Assembly: GCF_012271765.1 (NCBI RefSeq)
Contig: NZ_VRKO01000017.1
Location: 62,001-126,000, forward strand
DNA from: Erwinia rhapontici
GTDB lineage: Bacteria > Pseudomonadota > Gammaproteobacteria > Enterobacterales > Enterobacteriaceae
Length of the DNA stretch: 64,000 nt
Direction: 5' to 3'
This document shows positions 1 to 8,649 of this stretch, piece by piece. The position numbers and the translations under genes were made by a program. The notes under the pieces were generated by a model. It had not been told where the DNA came from. It saw only the letters and a list, made by a program, of their open reading frames with translations, and ran no database searches. The stretch's first letter is position 1. Every line of letters begins with the position of its first letter.

Positions 1-1
1 C

Positions 2-559
2 AACCTGGATGAAGATATCGCGCTTGAACTGTTCGCCATGCAGCACGCCAACCCTGATATCTACACCAACGTGTATCGGGATGAAGAGTGGTTCCTGAAC
101 CGCCACCGTCCTGAAGAGATGGATTTCTTCCGCGAGTCTGACTTCAACTATCAGATCTATGAGCCGGGCCAGCTGTCGACCGACGGCATCAGCAAGGTGT
201 TCTTCACCTGCGCGATCCCGGAACTGCTGGTCCCACTGGAGTTGGCGCTGATTGCGCGCTGGGGTGATCGGGTTAACGTCAGCTTCTCGCTGCCAACCTG
301 CCTGGAAGTGATGGCGGGCGGTGTGTCGAAAGGGCACGCGCTGGATGCGGTATCAAAATCACTGGGCTTCTCGTTACAGGAGTGCATTGCCTTTGGTGAC
401 GGTATGAATGATAAAGAGATGCTGAGTATGGCGGGCAAAGGCTGCATCATGAGCAACTCTCATCAGCGCCTGAAAGATATCTTACCGGAGCTGGAAGTGA
501 TCGGGTCGAATGCCGATCAGGCCGTGCCGAACTTCCTGCGTCAGCTGTATCACGTGTAA
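2..559 (+). CDS. yigL: HAD-superfamily (Cof-type) phosphatase YigL, 3' part
   Basis: The window opens inside this gene; 185 codons remain and the start is missing, with the reading frame open from base 2. The visible part carries late motifs of Cof-type HAD phosphatases: a Lys-containing segment GVSKGHAL (about nt 320-350) and the metal-binding motif GDGMND (nt 395-412). In E. coli YigL is a cytosolic phosphatase acting on pyridoxal phosphate and sugar phosphates. The downstream neighbour metE, one step removed, matches the E. coli pldB-yigL-(yigM)-metR-metE neighbourhood, which supports the name; here glpTQ and yehS lie between. The family is certain; the exact ortholog is likely. Confidence 0.85.
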   Translation, partial: NLDEDIALELFAMQHANPDIYTNVYRDEEWFLNRHRPEEMDFFRESDFNYQIYEPGQLSTDGISKVFFTCAIPELLVPLELALIARWGDRVNVSFSLPTCLEVMAGGVSKGHALDAVSKSLGFSLQECIAFGDGMNDKEMLSMAGKGCIMSNSHQRLKDILPELEVIGSNADQAVPNFLRQLYHV

Positions 560-566
560 GTCTGCA

Positions 567-595
567 GGGCCGATCAACTGTTCGATCGGCCCTTT
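567..595 (+). terminator. Terminator after yigL
   Basis: A perfect 9-bp stem (GGGCCGATC at 567-575 with GATCGGCCC at 584-592) and an 8-nt loop is followed by a short T run. It lies between the convergent ends of yigL and glpQ. The minus strand has no T run, so it is best read as a terminator of yigL. Confidence 0.7.
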
Positions 596-608
596 AGTCA
601 TCCGATAG

Positions 609-1658
609 TTATCGACCTAAGAAACGAACGGCTTTATCCGGGAAATCGGTAAACAGACCATCAACCTCCGCTTTGTTGTACAGCAGGTCGTACAGCTGAT
701 CGACGTTGCTGACATAAGGCGGTAGCTGATCGGCGCGTACCGTGTACGGATGCACCACCAGATGATTCTGGTGTGCCTCTTTCACCATATCGTTCAGCGG
801 CACATTGCCGGTTTTTGCGCCTGGCGCCACCAGCATATGGTAATCCGGGCCGATACCGTCGGCGTATTGGGCGATGGTTTTCATCGCACCCGGCGCAAAC
901 ATCCAATCGTAATCGTAGTTCACCCACTTACCGTCGCGCTGCTCCTGAGTTTCATCCCATTTGGTATAGGCGATCAGCTGCACCAGCTTCAGATTCATTC
1001 CCCGCTGAGGTTCCAGCTCGGTCTTGATGCGCTTCACTTCGTTATAGTCAAAGCACTGCACATAAACCTTATCGGTCTTACTGCTGTAACCATACTGCTT
1101 CAGGACATCCAGCACTTTGGCAGAGATATCCTTGCCTTCTTTGCGGTGGAACCACGGGGCTTTAATTTCGGTATAAATCCCGATGTCTTTGCCGGTGGAG
1201 TGGTTCAGGCCCTGAATAAACTCCAGTTCTTCCTCAAAGGTATGAACACGGAAATCAGATTTCCCCATCGGGAAGCGGTCTGGGAAGGTCTGCACCTTTT
1301 TGCCGTTTTCAAGCGTAAAGCCTTCGGTAAACGCCAGGCTCTTGATCTCGGTAAGGGTAAAGTCGATAGCGTAATAACGTCCGTCAGCCCGTGCGCGATG
1401 GGGGAAACGCGTGGCAACATCCGTCACCCGATCCAGATAGTGGTCATGCAGCACCACCAGATGATCGTCTTTGGTCATCACCAGATCCTGCTCAAGGTAA
1501 TCCGCTCCCTGAGCATAGGCCATCGCTTTTGCCGGCAGGCTGTGTTCCGGCAGATAACCGCTGGCCCCACGATGCGCAATCACGACAGGCGAAGAACTCG
1601 CGGCTGTCGCCGCGAGAGAGGTGGTGAGAAGTAAGGTAGCGATAACGTTTTTCAACAT
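609..1658 (-). CDS. glpQ: Periplasmic glycerophosphodiester phosphodiesterase GlpQ
   Basis: GlpQ hydrolyses glycerophosphodiesters in the periplasm to glycerol-3-phosphate plus the alcohol. The 349-residue product begins with a signal peptide (about residues 1-21, ending in an Ala/Ser-rich stretch). GDPD-family catalytic motifs follow: HRGASG (His29-Arg30), the E-x-D pair at Glu56/Asp58 and HDH at 71-73. The length is close to E. coli GlpQ (358 aa). The gene starts 14 bp after glpT on the same strand, so the pair is one operon: the enzyme makes G3P outside the inner membrane and GlpT imports it. Confidence 0.97.
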   Translation of the reverse strand: MLKNVIATLLLTTSLAATAASSSPVVIAHRGASGYLPEHSLPAKAMAYAQGADYLEQDLVMTKDDHLVVLHDHYLDRVTDVATRFPHRARADGRYYAIDFTLTEIKSLAFTEGFTLENGKKVQTFPDRFPMGKSDFRVHTFEEELEFIQGLNHSTGKDIGIYTEIKAPWFHRKEGKDISAKVLDVLKQYGYSSKTDKVYVQCFDYNEVKRIKTELEPQRGMNLKLVQLIAYTKWDETQEQRDGKWVNYDYDWMFAPGAMKTIAQYADGIGPDYHMLVAPGAKTGNVPLNDMVKEAHQNHLVVHPYTVRADQLPPYVSNVDQLYDLLYNKAEVDGLFTDFPDKAVRFLGR

Positions 1659-1672
1659 AATGTTCCCTTCAA

Positions 1673-3019
1673 TCAGAGTGAGTTCAGGCCCTGTTTGTGT
1701 TTCTTCTCGCTGAACATCGTCATCGTCAGCAGGATCACCGCCAGCACACAGCCGCCGATCATAATGATAAAGCCGCCATCCCAGCCGAAGTAATCAACGG
1801 TATAGCCGACGATAGCACTGGCGGCAACGGACCCACCGAGGTAGCCAAACAGACCGGTAAAGCCTGCTGCGGTACCCGCCGCTTTCTTCGGTGCCAGCTC
1901 CAGGGCATGCAGACCAATCAGCATCACCGGGCCATAAATCAGGAAGCCAATAATCATCATACAGGCCATATCCACACCAGGATTACCTGCCGGGTTCATC
2001 CAGTACACGATGGTGGCAATGGTGACCAGCACCATAAAGAACACGCCTGTTGCACCACGGTTACCTTTAAAGACTTTATCCGACATCCAGCCGCACAGCA
2101 GCGTACCCGGGATACCGGCGTACTCGTAGAAGAAGTAAGCCCACGATGATTTATCCAGCGTGAAGTGTTTCACTTCTTTCAGGTAGGTCGGTGACCAGTC
2201 GAGGATGCCGTAACGCAGCAGGTAAACAAACACGTTAGCCAGCGCGATATACCACAGCAGTTTGTTCGGCAGGATGTACTGCATAAAGATCTGCTTAGCC
2301 GTTAGCTCATCTTCATGTTTCTCATCATAGTTCGGTGGATAGTCGTTTTTGTACTCCTCAATCGGCGGCAGGCCGCAAGACTGCGGGGTATCACGCATCA
2401 GCGCAAAAGCAATGATGGCGATAACAATGGCACCAAAAGCAGGCATATACAGCGCCGCTTTCCAGTCGTTAAACCAGGCCATACCGAGCAGGAACAGCAG
2501 TGGAGGGATACCACCACCGACGTTATGCGCACAGTTCCAGACGGAAACAATGCCGCCGCGCTCTTTCTGTGACCACCAGTGCACCATTGTACGACCGCAC
2601 GGCGGCCAGCCCATCCCCTGGAACCATCCACACAGGAACAGCAGTACAAACATCACCATGATGCTGGACGTTGCCCAGGGGACAAAGCCCATAAACAACA
2701 TGACTGCCGCGGCAAGTATCAGGCCAGCAGGTAAGAAGACGCGCGGGTTGGAGCGGTCAGAGACCGACCCCATAATGAATTTTGAGAAACCGTAGGCGAT
2801 AGAGATGCCGGAGAGCGCAAAGCCGAGGTCACCACGTGAGAAACCCTGTTCAACCAGGTAGGGCATCGCGAGGGCAAAGTTCTTACGCACCAGGTAGTAG
2901 GCAGCATAACCGAAGAATATCCCCAGAAAGATCTGCCAGCGTAGCTTGCGGTATAACGGGTCAACGCGGCTGTCATCAACGCGGGGCTGATGTGCAGCAG
3001 GTTTGAAAAAACGTAACAT
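1673..3019 (-). CDS. glpT: Glycerol-3-phosphate:phosphate antiporter GlpT
   Basis: Inner-membrane transporter of the organophosphate:phosphate antiporter family (MFS fold, 12 membrane helices), exchanging glycerol-3-phosphate for inorganic phosphate. It also takes up fosfomycin in relatives. The 448-residue sequence keeps the residues known in E. coli to bind substrate at identical positions: Arg45, His165 and Arg269. It is the first gene of glpTQ. Upstream lie a perfect CRP site and a GlpR-like operator, consistent with catabolite control and G3P induction. In E. coli glpTQ is divergent from glpABC far away; here it stands alone between yigL and yehS. Confidence 0.97.
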   Translation of the reverse strand: MLRFFKPAAHQPRVDDSRVDPLYRKLRWQIFLGIFFGYAAYYLVRKNFALAMPYLVEQGFSRGDLGFALSGISIAYGFSKFIMGSVSDRSNPRVFLPAGLILAAAVMLFMGFVPWATSSIMVMFVLLFLCGWFQGMGWPPCGRTMVHWWSQKERGGIVSVWNCAHNVGGGIPPLLFLLGMAWFNDWKAALYMPAFGAIVIAIIAFALMRDTPQSCGLPPIEEYKNDYPPNYDEKHEDELTAKQIFMQYILPNKLLWYIALANVFVYLLRYGILDWSPTYLKEVKHFTLDKSSWAYFFYEYAGIPGTLLCGWMSDKVFKGNRGATGVFFMVLVTIATIVYWMNPAGNPGVDMACMMIIGFLIYGPVMLIGLHALELAPKKAAGTAAGFTGLFGYLGGSVAASAIVGYTVDYFGWDGGFIIMIGGCVLAVILLTMTMFSEKKHKQGLNSL

Positions 3020-3076
3020 TTTGGCCTCCCATGGCTCGAAAGACTGACATCCGGCTTCGAATGCGCAGAGTAGAGG

Positions 3077-3090
3077 AACAGGATCCTGTT
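3077..3090. repeat. 14-bp perfect palindrome in the glpT upstream region
   Basis: AACAGGATCCTGTT is self-complementary over all 14 bp and lies 58 bp upstream of the glpT start, next to the GlpR-like site. It could be an operator half-pair or a 5' UTR hairpin; no regulator is recognised. Confidence 0.4.
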
Positions 3091-3101
3091 AAAACAGGAA
3101 T

Positions 3102-3122
3102 AAATGTTCCATTTCGCGCATA
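3102..3122 (-). promoter_or_regulatory. Candidate GlpR operator of glpTQ
   Basis: Read on the minus strand the site is TATGCGCGAAATGGAACATT, which fits the GlpR-type pattern TATG-N2-CG-N4-N4-CAT on its left half and partly on its right half. It lies about 85-100 bp upstream of glpT. GlpR represses glp operons in relatives and is released by glycerol-3-phosphate. Assigned by pattern only. Confidence 0.5.
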
Positions 3123-3241
3123 GCGTAGTCGTAATCAGAACAACTGACTGTGAAGAATGGCGCAAATGTTACAGTTTTATGACGAGATGGCTATATCTAC
3201 ATCACAAATCGGTGTTTTATTTTCATAATGAAACTATAAAG

Positions 3242-3257
3242 TGTGAGGATAGTCACA
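3242..3257. promoter_or_regulatory. Perfect CRP-binding site upstream of glpT
   Basis: TGTGA-N6-TCACA matches the CRP core exactly (3242-3246 and 3253-3257). It sits 223 bp upstream of the glpT start. The stretch 3020-3384 holds no gene and is the glpT control region plus the yehS terminator. The distance suggests either a long glpT leader or an additional upstream promoter. Confidence 0.7.
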
Positions 3258-3343
3258 TATGCAAACCCAGATAAAGGCTGTGGGTTTCGTTTGGTGAGTG
3301 ATTTTGTTCTAAAAGGAAGGTTTTAATCTGGCAGAAGAACAAA

Positions 3344-3372
3344 GATTAACGCCAGCAGATGGCGTTAATCAG
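3344..3372 (-). terminator. Terminator after yehS
   Basis: An 11-bp perfect inverted repeat (3344-3354 with 3360-3370, 5-nt loop) lies just downstream of the yehS stop on the minus strand. A T-rich run (CTTTGTTCTTC) follows on that strand. Confidence 0.65.
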
Positions 3373-3384
3373 TCAGTCAATCGC

Positions 3385-3858
3385 TTAGGCTTTCTTCACC
3401 GGACGGATTTTCATCGTCAGGCCTTTGAGGAAGTTACGCAGAATTTGATCGCCGCATTCGCGGTAATTTTTATGCCCAGGTTTACGGAAGATCGCCCCAA
3501 TTTCTGACTGTCCTACCGCAAAATCGGCACTTTTCAGTAGTTCCAGAATGTCGGTGGTTTTCAGGTCGAAGGCCACACGCAGCTTCTTCATCAGGATGTT
3601 ATTGGTCATCTTGCGTTCGATAGAAGGCGCAGGTGCGTCTTCACTTTTGCCACGGCGTTCAAAAATCAAACCATTCAGAAAGTAACCCATGATGACATCA
3701 GGGCAGGGGCGATAGCCGGCTTCATCCTCTTTTTTCAGGAAGCTGTGCACTTCGGCTTCTGTTACTTCGCTCTCTGCCAGCGCCAGAATGCTCACAACTT
3801 TAGCATCGCTTAAATTCAGCATGTAACGCACGCTGCGCAGGACATCGTTATTGGTCAT
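3385..3858 (-). CDS. yehS: DUF1456 family protein YehS
   Basis: A 157-residue cytosolic protein of the DUF1456 family, close in length to E. coli YehS (156 aa). It consists of two related halves, beginning MTNNDVLRSVRYML (residue 1) and MTNNILMKKLRVAF (about residue 84), each followed by a similar helical segment ending in a Gly-Tyr/Asn-x-x-C/P stretch. That internal duplication is typical of the family. Biochemical function is unknown. A purine-rich ribosome-binding stretch precedes the start. It is monocistronic, with its own terminator, between glpT and metR; in E. coli yehS lies at a distant locus. Confidence 0.88.
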   Translation of the reverse strand: MTNNDVLRSVRYMLNLSDAKVVSILALAESEVTEAEVHSFLKKEDEAGYRPCPDVIMGYFLNGLIFERRGKSEDAPAPSIERKMTNNILMKKLRVAFDLKTTDILELLKSADFAVGQSEIGAIFRKPGHKNYRECGDQILRNFLKGLTMKIRPVKKA

Positions 3859-3901
3859 AGGGACTCTCTGTAGTGAAACAATTGCAGTGAGTGCAGTATA
3901 A

Positions 3902-3958
3902 CTCGTCGTCCCTCAGGGTGCATCTGCGTTAGCGGCGTGCGCTGCCCTGAGTCACGAG
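3902..3958. repeat. Interrupted inverted repeat downstream of metR
   Basis: CTCGT and CCTCAGGG (3902-3918) pair with CCCTGAG and ACGAG (3945-3958) around a GC-rich 26-nt centre. On the minus strand it follows the metR stop, so it may end metR transcription, although no T run follows. Confidence 0.35.
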
Positions 3959-4004
3959 CGCGGGTCAGCGTGTAACGCCAGTAGTCGACTGGCTGCCGTG
4001 CATG

Positions 4005-4943
4005 CTAAGGATGGCTGATGGAAGGATGTGGCACGCCAGGACGGGATGCATCACGAACCCGAGGCAGATGATCGCAGGCGTGCTGGCGGGCGGAACGAAT
4101 AAAGGCTTCGACTACAGGCTGACGCTGTTCACCGTCGCGCACTGCCGCATACAGGCGGCTCCAAAGGCCCTCTCCCAGCGTTTTCGTTACCACCAGTCCC
4201 TGATGCTCAAAACTCTCCACTACCCAGTGTGGCAGCGCAGCAATCCCCATCTGTGCAGACACCATCTGAATCAGCAGTAGCGTGTTGTCTACGCTTTTCA
4301 ACGTTGGGCTGACATCGGCCGGCTGTAAGAAATGACGCCAGATATCCAGGCGTTGGCGCTGAACCGGATAAATCATCAGCACCTCACTGGCCAGGTCTTC
4401 CGGTGAAATATGCGCCTTTTGCGCCAGGGGATGATCCGGTGCCAGCACCAGGCGGACTTCGAAATCAAACATAGGTGAATAAAACAGCCCACTGCGCGGC
4501 AGAATATCGGAGGTCAGTACCACATCCAGCTCTCCCTGTTGCAGGGCGGGCTGCGGGTCAAATGTCATCCCCGATTTGAAATCCATCACCACCTGCGGCC
4601 AGCTCTTGCGGAAATTGTTCAGCGCCGGGGTCAGCCACTGAATACAACTGTGGCATTCAATAGCGATGCGCAATGTGGTCTGGTGCGGTTCATGGCAGGC
4701 CTGCAATGCCTGCTGGATTTGCGGCAGCACCTGTTCCGCCAGTTGCAGCAAAAGTTCTCCCTGTGGCGTGAAACGCAGCGGCTGGCTTTTACGTACAAAC
4801 AGCCGGAACCCCAGACGTTGCTCCAGGTCGCTGAACTGATGAGATAACGCTGACTGCGTTTGATGAAGCTGGGCCGCCGCCGCCGCCAGTGAACCTGTCG
4901 TTCGCAACGCTTGCAGCGTCCGCAGGTGTTTAAGTTCGATCAT
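4005..4943 (-). CDS. metR: LysR-type regulator of methionine genes, MetR
   Basis: A 312-residue LysR-family regulator: an N-terminal winged helix-turn-helix (residues 1-60, opening [18 protein letters not shown]) and a two-lobed effector-binding domain. MetR activates metE, and metH in relatives, using homocysteine as co-effector. The gene is divergent from metE across a 250-bp shared control region, the arrangement seen in E. coli and Salmonella, which supports the assignment. MetJ boxes lie in that region. Confidence 0.95.
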   Translation of the reverse strand: MIELKHLRTLQALRTTGSLAAAAAQLHQTQSALSHQFSDLEQRLGFRLFVRKSQPLRFTPQGELLLQLAEQVLPQIQQALQACHEPHQTTLRIAIECHSCIQWLTPALNNFRKSWPQVVMDFKSGMTFDPQPALQQGELDVVLTSDILPRSGLFYSPMFDFEVRLVLAPDHPLAQKAHISPEDLASEVLMIYPVQRQRLDIWRHFLQPADVSPTLKSVDNTLLLIQMVSAQMGIAALPHWVVESFEHQGLVVTKTLGEGLWSRLYAAVRDGEQRQPVVEAFIRSARQHACDHLPRVRDASRPGVPHPSISHP

Positions 4944-5015
4944 GAGAGTCCTTCACATCGACAGTGAATATTTTGCGCTTGTGGTTGATACAGTACCTGC
5001 ACAATATAGCGGTGT

Positions 5016-5039
5016 AAACATCTGGACGTCTAAATGATT
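5016..5039. promoter_or_regulatory. MetJ operator (tandem Met boxes) between metR and metE
   Basis: Three consecutive 8-mers resemble the Met box AGACGTCT: AAACATCT (6/8), GGACGTCT (7/8) and AAATGATT (4/8). MetJ with S-adenosylmethionine binds such tandem boxes to repress metR and metE. Location between divergent metR and metE fits. Confidence 0.7.
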
Positions 5040-5079
5040 CGCTGATGAGTTTACTTGTCATTTTACATCCCGGGCAGTG

Positions 5080-5117
5080 CTCAGAATCCTCACGTACTTC
5101 AGTACGCTCCGGTTCTT
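5080..5117. repeat. Dispersed stem-loop repeat, copy C (metE leader)
   Basis: Inner hairpin CGTAC-ttca-GTACG (5093-5106) is bracketed by TCA on the left and CTC on the right, then by weakly paired outer arms (AGAATCC/CGGTTCT). The same architecture recurs at about 29.5, 32.95 and 45.8 kb. It lies in the metE leader, about 80-115 bp before the start codon. Confidence 0.55.
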
Positions 5118-5194
5118 GCGCGCTGGCTGTGTGCACACTGACATCAGCCAATTTTGATGGTCCCGGTAAAGAACAATTTAACGAGGCACAACTG

Positions 5195-7468
5195 ATGACT
5201 ATTCTGAACCACATTCTCGGATTTCCCCGCGTTGGTCTGCGTCGCGAACTGAAAAAAGCGCAGGAAAGCTACTGGGCGGGCACCACCAGCCAGGACGATC
5301 TGCTGACGACTGGCCGTGAACTTCGTGCACGCCACTGGCAACAGCAGAAAGACGCAGGTGTGAATCTGCTGCCGGTCGGTGACTTCGCCTGGTACGATCA
5401 CGTGCTGACCACCAGCCTGATGCTGGGTAACGTACCCGCGCGCCACCAGAATAAAGAGGGCTCAGTTGACCTCGATACGTTGTTCCGTCTTGGTCGTGGC
5501 CGCGCTCCGACCGGTGAACCCGCCGCCGCCGCAGAAATGACCAAATGGTTTAACACCAACTATCACTACATGGTGCCTGAATTTGTTCAGGGTCAGCAGT
5601 TCAAACTGACCTGGACCCAACTGCTGGACGAAGTCGACGAAGCGCTGGCGCTGGGCCACAAAATTAAACCTGTCTTACTGGGCCCGGTAACTTATCTTTG
5701 GCTGGGCAAAGTGAAAGGGGATCAGTTTGATCGCCTGAGCCTGTTGAAAGACATCCTGCCAGTTTACCAGCAGGTGCTGGCCGAACTGGCTAAACGCGAT
5801 ATCGAATGGGTGCAGATTGACGAGCCCGCGCTGGCGCTGGAACTGCCTGCCGAGTGGTTAGCTGCTTTCAAATCCGCCTATGCTGCATTGCAGGGGCACA
5901 GCAAGCTGTTGCTGACCACCTATTTCGACAGTATCGGCCAGAACATTGACATCATTACGGCACTACCGGTTCAGGGGCTGCATGTGGACCTGGTCCACGG
6001 TAACGATGATATCTCTGTGCTCAACAGCAAAGTACCGGCAAGCTGGTTGCTGTCAGTCGGGGTGATTAACGGTCGTAACGTCTGGCGTGCGGATCTGAGC
6101 CGCTGGTTTGAGCGTCTGCAGCCGCTGAGCGCTGCCCGTAAACAGCTGTGGATCGGTTCTTCCTGCTCACTGCTGCACAGCCCGATCGACCTGAGCGTGG
6201 AAACCCGTCTGGATGATGAAGTAAAAAGTTGGTTCGCCTTTGCCCTGCAAAAGTGTGCTGAACTGTCACTGCTGAGCAATGCGCTGAACAACAACGATCC
6301 GGCGTCACTGGAGGCCTGGAGTGCGCCCATTCGCGCCCGTAAACACTCCACCCGTGTTCACAATGCGGCCGTTGGCGAGCGTCTGGCCGGGATTACTGCC
6401 AAAGACAGCCAGCGTAACAGCAGCTACCTGGTGCGTGCTGAAGCACAACGTCAGCGTTTCCAGTTGCCCGCCTGGCCCACCACCACTATCGGCTCTTTCC
6501 CGCAAACCACCGAAATTCGTGGCCTGCGCCTTGATTTCAAACAAGGGCGTCTGGACGGCAATCACTACCGTACCGGCATCGCTGAACATATTAAGCAGGC
6601 CATTGCTGAGCAAGAGCGTTTAGGTCTGGACGTGCTGGTGCACGGCGAAGCGGAACGTAATGACATGGTGGAATATTTCGGTGAAAACCTGGATGGCTTT
6701 ATCTTTACGCAGAATGGCTGGGTACAGAGCTACGGTTCGCGCTGTGTGAAACCGCCGGTGATTATCGGTGACGTCAGCCGCCCGCAAGCCATTACCGTTG
6801 AGTGGGCGAAGTATGCGCAGTCTCTGACCGACAAGCCGGTCAAAGGCATGCTGACCGGGCCAGTGACGATCCTGTGCTGGTCATTCCCACGTGAAGATGT
6901 GTCTCGCGAAACCATCGCAAAACAGATTGCCCTGGCACTGCGTGACGAAGTGGAAGATCTGGAAAAAGCCGGTATCGGTATCATCCAGATTGACGAACCT
7001 GCACTGCGCGAAGGTTTACCGCTGCATCGCTCCGACTGGGCTGCCTATCTGAAGTGGGCTGTGGATGCCTTCCGTTTAAACGCCGCCGTGGCGCAGGATG
7101 ACACTCAGATTCACACCCACATGTGTTACTGCGAGTTCAACGACATCATGGATTCGATCGCTGCACTGGATGCCGATGTGATCACCATCGAAACCTCACG
7201 CTCGGATATGGAACTGCTGGAGTCGTTTGAAGAGTTCGACTACCCGAATGAAATCGGTCCCGGCGTTTACGATATTCACTCGCCAAACGTTCCGAGCGTG
7301 GAGTGGATGGAAGCACTGCTGCTGAAAGCGGCACAACGGATCCCGACTGAACGTCTGTGGGTTAACCCGGATTGTGGTCTGAAAACGCGTGGCTGGACAG
7401 AAACACGTCAGGCGCTGGCAAACATGGTGAAAGCGGCCCAGAACCTGCGCAGCACGCAAAAAGCCTGA
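5195..7468 (+). CDS. metE: Cobalamin-independent methionine synthase MetE
   Basis: Transfers a methyl group from 5-methyltetrahydropteroyl-triglutamate to homocysteine, the last step of methionine synthesis, without vitamin B12. The start is ATG at 5195 ([14 protein letters not shown]), preceded by a GAGG ribosome site; the frame is open further upstream to 5045, but that region is the control region and one repeat copy. This gives 757 aa against 753 in E. coli. The zinc site is visible in HTHMCYC (His642, Cys644) and PDCGLKTRG (Cys727). Divergent from metR and expected to be activated by MetR and repressed by MetJ. Confidence 0.98.
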   Translation: MTILNHILGFPRVGLRRELKKAQESYWAGTTSQDDLLTTGRELRARHWQQQKDAGVNLLPVGDFAWYDHVLTTSLMLGNVPARHQNKEGSVDLDTLFRLGRGRAPTGEPAAAAEMTKWFNTNYHYMVPEFVQGQQFKLTWTQLLDEVDEALALGHKIKPVLLGPVTYLWLGKVKGDQFDRLSLLKDILPVYQQVLAELAKRDIEWVQIDEPALALELPAEWLAAFKSAYAALQGHSKLLLTTYFDSIGQNIDIITALPVQGLHVDLVHGNDDISVLNSKVPASWLLSVGVINGRNVWRADLSRWFERLQPLSAARKQLWIGSSCSLLHSPIDLSVETRLDDEVKSWFAFALQKCAELSLLSNALNNNDPASLEAWSAPIRARKHSTRVHNAAVGERLAGITAKDSQRNSSYLVRAEAQRQRFQLPAWPTTTIGSFPQTTEIRGLRLDFKQGRLDGNHYRTGIAEHIKQAIAEQERLGLDVLVHGEAERNDMVEYFGENLDGFIFTQNGWVQSYGSRCVKPPVIIGDVSRPQAITVEWAKYAQSLTDKPVKGMLTGPVTILCWSFPREDVSRETIAKQIALALRDEVEDLEKAGIGIIQIDEPALREGLPLHRSDWAAYLKWAVDAFRLNAAVAQDDTQIHTHMCYCEFNDIMDSIAALDADVITIETSRSDMELLESFEEFDYPNEIGPGVYDIHSPNVPSVEWMEALLLKAAQRIPTERLWVNPDCGLKTRGWTETRQALANMVKAAQNLRSTQKA

Positions 7469-7490
7469 TGACGATGTTGTTGCTGATCAT

Positions 7491-7519
7491 AAAGGGGCGC
7501 CAAGAGGCGCCCCTTTTTT
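7491..7519. terminator. Bidirectional terminator between metE and ysgA
   Basis: An 11-bp perfect stem (AAAGGGGCGCC at 7491-7501 with GGCGCCCCTTT at 7506-7516, AAGA loop) is followed by T6 on the plus strand. The A run gives U residues on the minus strand too. It sits between the convergent metE and ysgA stops. Confidence 0.9.
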
Positions 7520-8354
7520 ATGCTTTTGGCGCCACGCCATGCTGTTTAAACCATGCCAGCATCCGTTGCCAGCCATCCTGAGCAGACTCCGCGTGATAGC
7601 TGGGACGATAATCCGCATTAAAGGCGTGCCCGGCATCGGGGTAAACGATAATCTCAGCGTCAGCATTCGCCGCACGCAGCGCCTGGCGCATGGTCTCCAC
7701 GCTCTCCAGCGGGATACCGTCATCTTTGCCGCCGTAAAGGCCCAGGACCGGCGAATTCAGATCCACGGCAATATCCACCGGATGCTTCTGCTGCTTCATG
7801 GTTTTTTCACCCACCAGCTTGCCATACCAGGCGACCGCGGCTTTTAGCTGCGGATTGTGCGCGGCATACAGCCAGGTGATACGTCCGCCCCAGCAAAAAC
7901 CGGTGGCAGCCATGTTGCGCATATCCCCGCCATGACGGGACGCCCAGTTTGCCACGTGGTCGAGATCGGCCAGTACCTGGCTGTCCGGGACCTTGCTGAC
8001 GAGGTCATTGAACAGGGTGGAGATGTCGGTGTAATCCGCAGGATCACCCTGGCGGAAATAGAGTTCTGGCGCCACCGCCAGATAGCCTTCACTGGCCAGA
8101 CGACGACAAATATCCCGGATATGTTCATGTACGCCAAAGATCTCCTGGACCACCAGCACTACCGGCAACAGCCCTTCGGCATGGCGCGGTTTCGCATGGA
8201 AAGCCGGCATGTTCTCACCCTGAGTAGGAATGGACGTCTCACCTGAAATAATATCGGTACTGTCAGTGATAATCGTGGTGGCTGCGGCAGGACCTGTTGC
8301 GGGTGCAAACCCTTTATTGCTCGATTCTTGCGTCGTGTTATCGTCGGTTTTCAT
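7518..8354 (-). CDS. ysgA: Dienelactone hydrolase family protein YsgA
   Basis: Alpha/beta hydrolase of the dienelactone hydrolase family, 278 aa. The nucleophile elbow GFCWGG puts the catalytic cysteine at 154, with the other likely triad members at Asp211/212 (GGKDDG) and His243 (AGHAF). Substrate is unknown for YsgA. The N-terminal 45 residues are Thr/Ser/Ala-rich and look disordered or like a poor signal sequence. A GAGAGGA ribosome site precedes the ATG. It lies between metE and udp as in E. coli. Its upstream region contains a three-arm alternative-hairpin arrangement. Confidence 0.92.
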   Translation of the reverse strand: MKTDDNTTQESSNKGFAPATGPAAATTIITDSTDIISGETSIPTQGENMPAFHAKPRHAEGLLPVVLVVQEIFGVHEHIRDICRRLASEGYLAVAPELYFRQGDPADYTDISTLFNDLVSKVPDSQVLADLDHVANWASRHGGDMRNMAATGFCWGGRITWLYAAHNPQLKAAVAWYGKLVGEKTMKQQKHPVDIAVDLNSPVLGLYGGKDDGIPLESVETMRQALRAANADAEIIVYPDAGHAFNADYRPSYHAESAQDGWQRMLAWFKQHGVAPKA

Positions 8355-8402
8355 TATCCTCTCCGTGCATGCACAAGTACGATCGGCATTCAGGGTTTAA
8401 CT

Positions 8403-8463
8403 ATAGCCCGTAATGCGATGGGATCAGGTTTCACTACGGGCTATCTCTATCACCAGATAGCCC
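8403..8463 (-). other. Three-arm alternative hairpin in the ysgA upstream region
   Basis: ATAGCCCGTA (8403-8412) is perfectly complementary to TACGGGCTAT (8435-8444). The central arm also pairs as GGGCTATC (8438-8445) with GATAGCCC (8456-8463). The two hairpins cannot form together. On the minus strand it would lie 50-110 nt before ysgA, in its 5' UTR if transcription starts upstream. Confidence 0.45.
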
Positions 8464-8511
8464 TGAACCACAGGCCCGGATGTGTGAAAGTGCCATGATC
8501 GGATTTAATAA

Positions 8512-8527
8512 TGTGACATCCATCACT
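8512..8527. promoter_or_regulatory. Distal CRP site of udp
   Basis: TGTGA-N6-TCACT, centred at 8519.5, which is -93.5 from the start point predicted below. E. coli udp has CRP sites at about -41.5 and -93.5 with CytR between, the same geometry. Confidence 0.75.
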
Positions 8528-8563
8528 TTTTACAATGTAATCAATGCAATTTTCATTTGTATT

Positions 8564-8613
8564 ATCGATGTTAATCACATAAATGTTCGCCGGATTTCCT
8601 TACAGTAGCATCC
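8564..8613 (+). promoter_or_regulatory. udp promoter with proximal CRP half-site
   Basis: A -10 element TACAGT (8601-8606) predicts transcription from about 8613. A CRP site centred at 8571.5 (right half TCACA at 8575-8579, left half degenerate) would be exactly at -41.5. CytR is expected to bind between the two CRP sites and repress in the absence of cytidine. The whole ysgA-udp gap (8355-8649) is thus accounted for. Confidence 0.65.
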
Positions 8614-8649
8614 CGTTAACTATCCCTCTTCCCGTGAAAGGAGTTTGAA

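Noticed and set aside
750..1634. A 294-codon open frame opposite glpQ
   Set aside because: Antisense shadow of a clear GlpQ gene with full catalytic motifs.
4930..5194. MetR binding sites (TGAA-N5-TTCA) between metR and metE
   Set aside because: No convincing match was found; TGAGAGTCCTTCA overlaps the metR start and is too degenerate to call.
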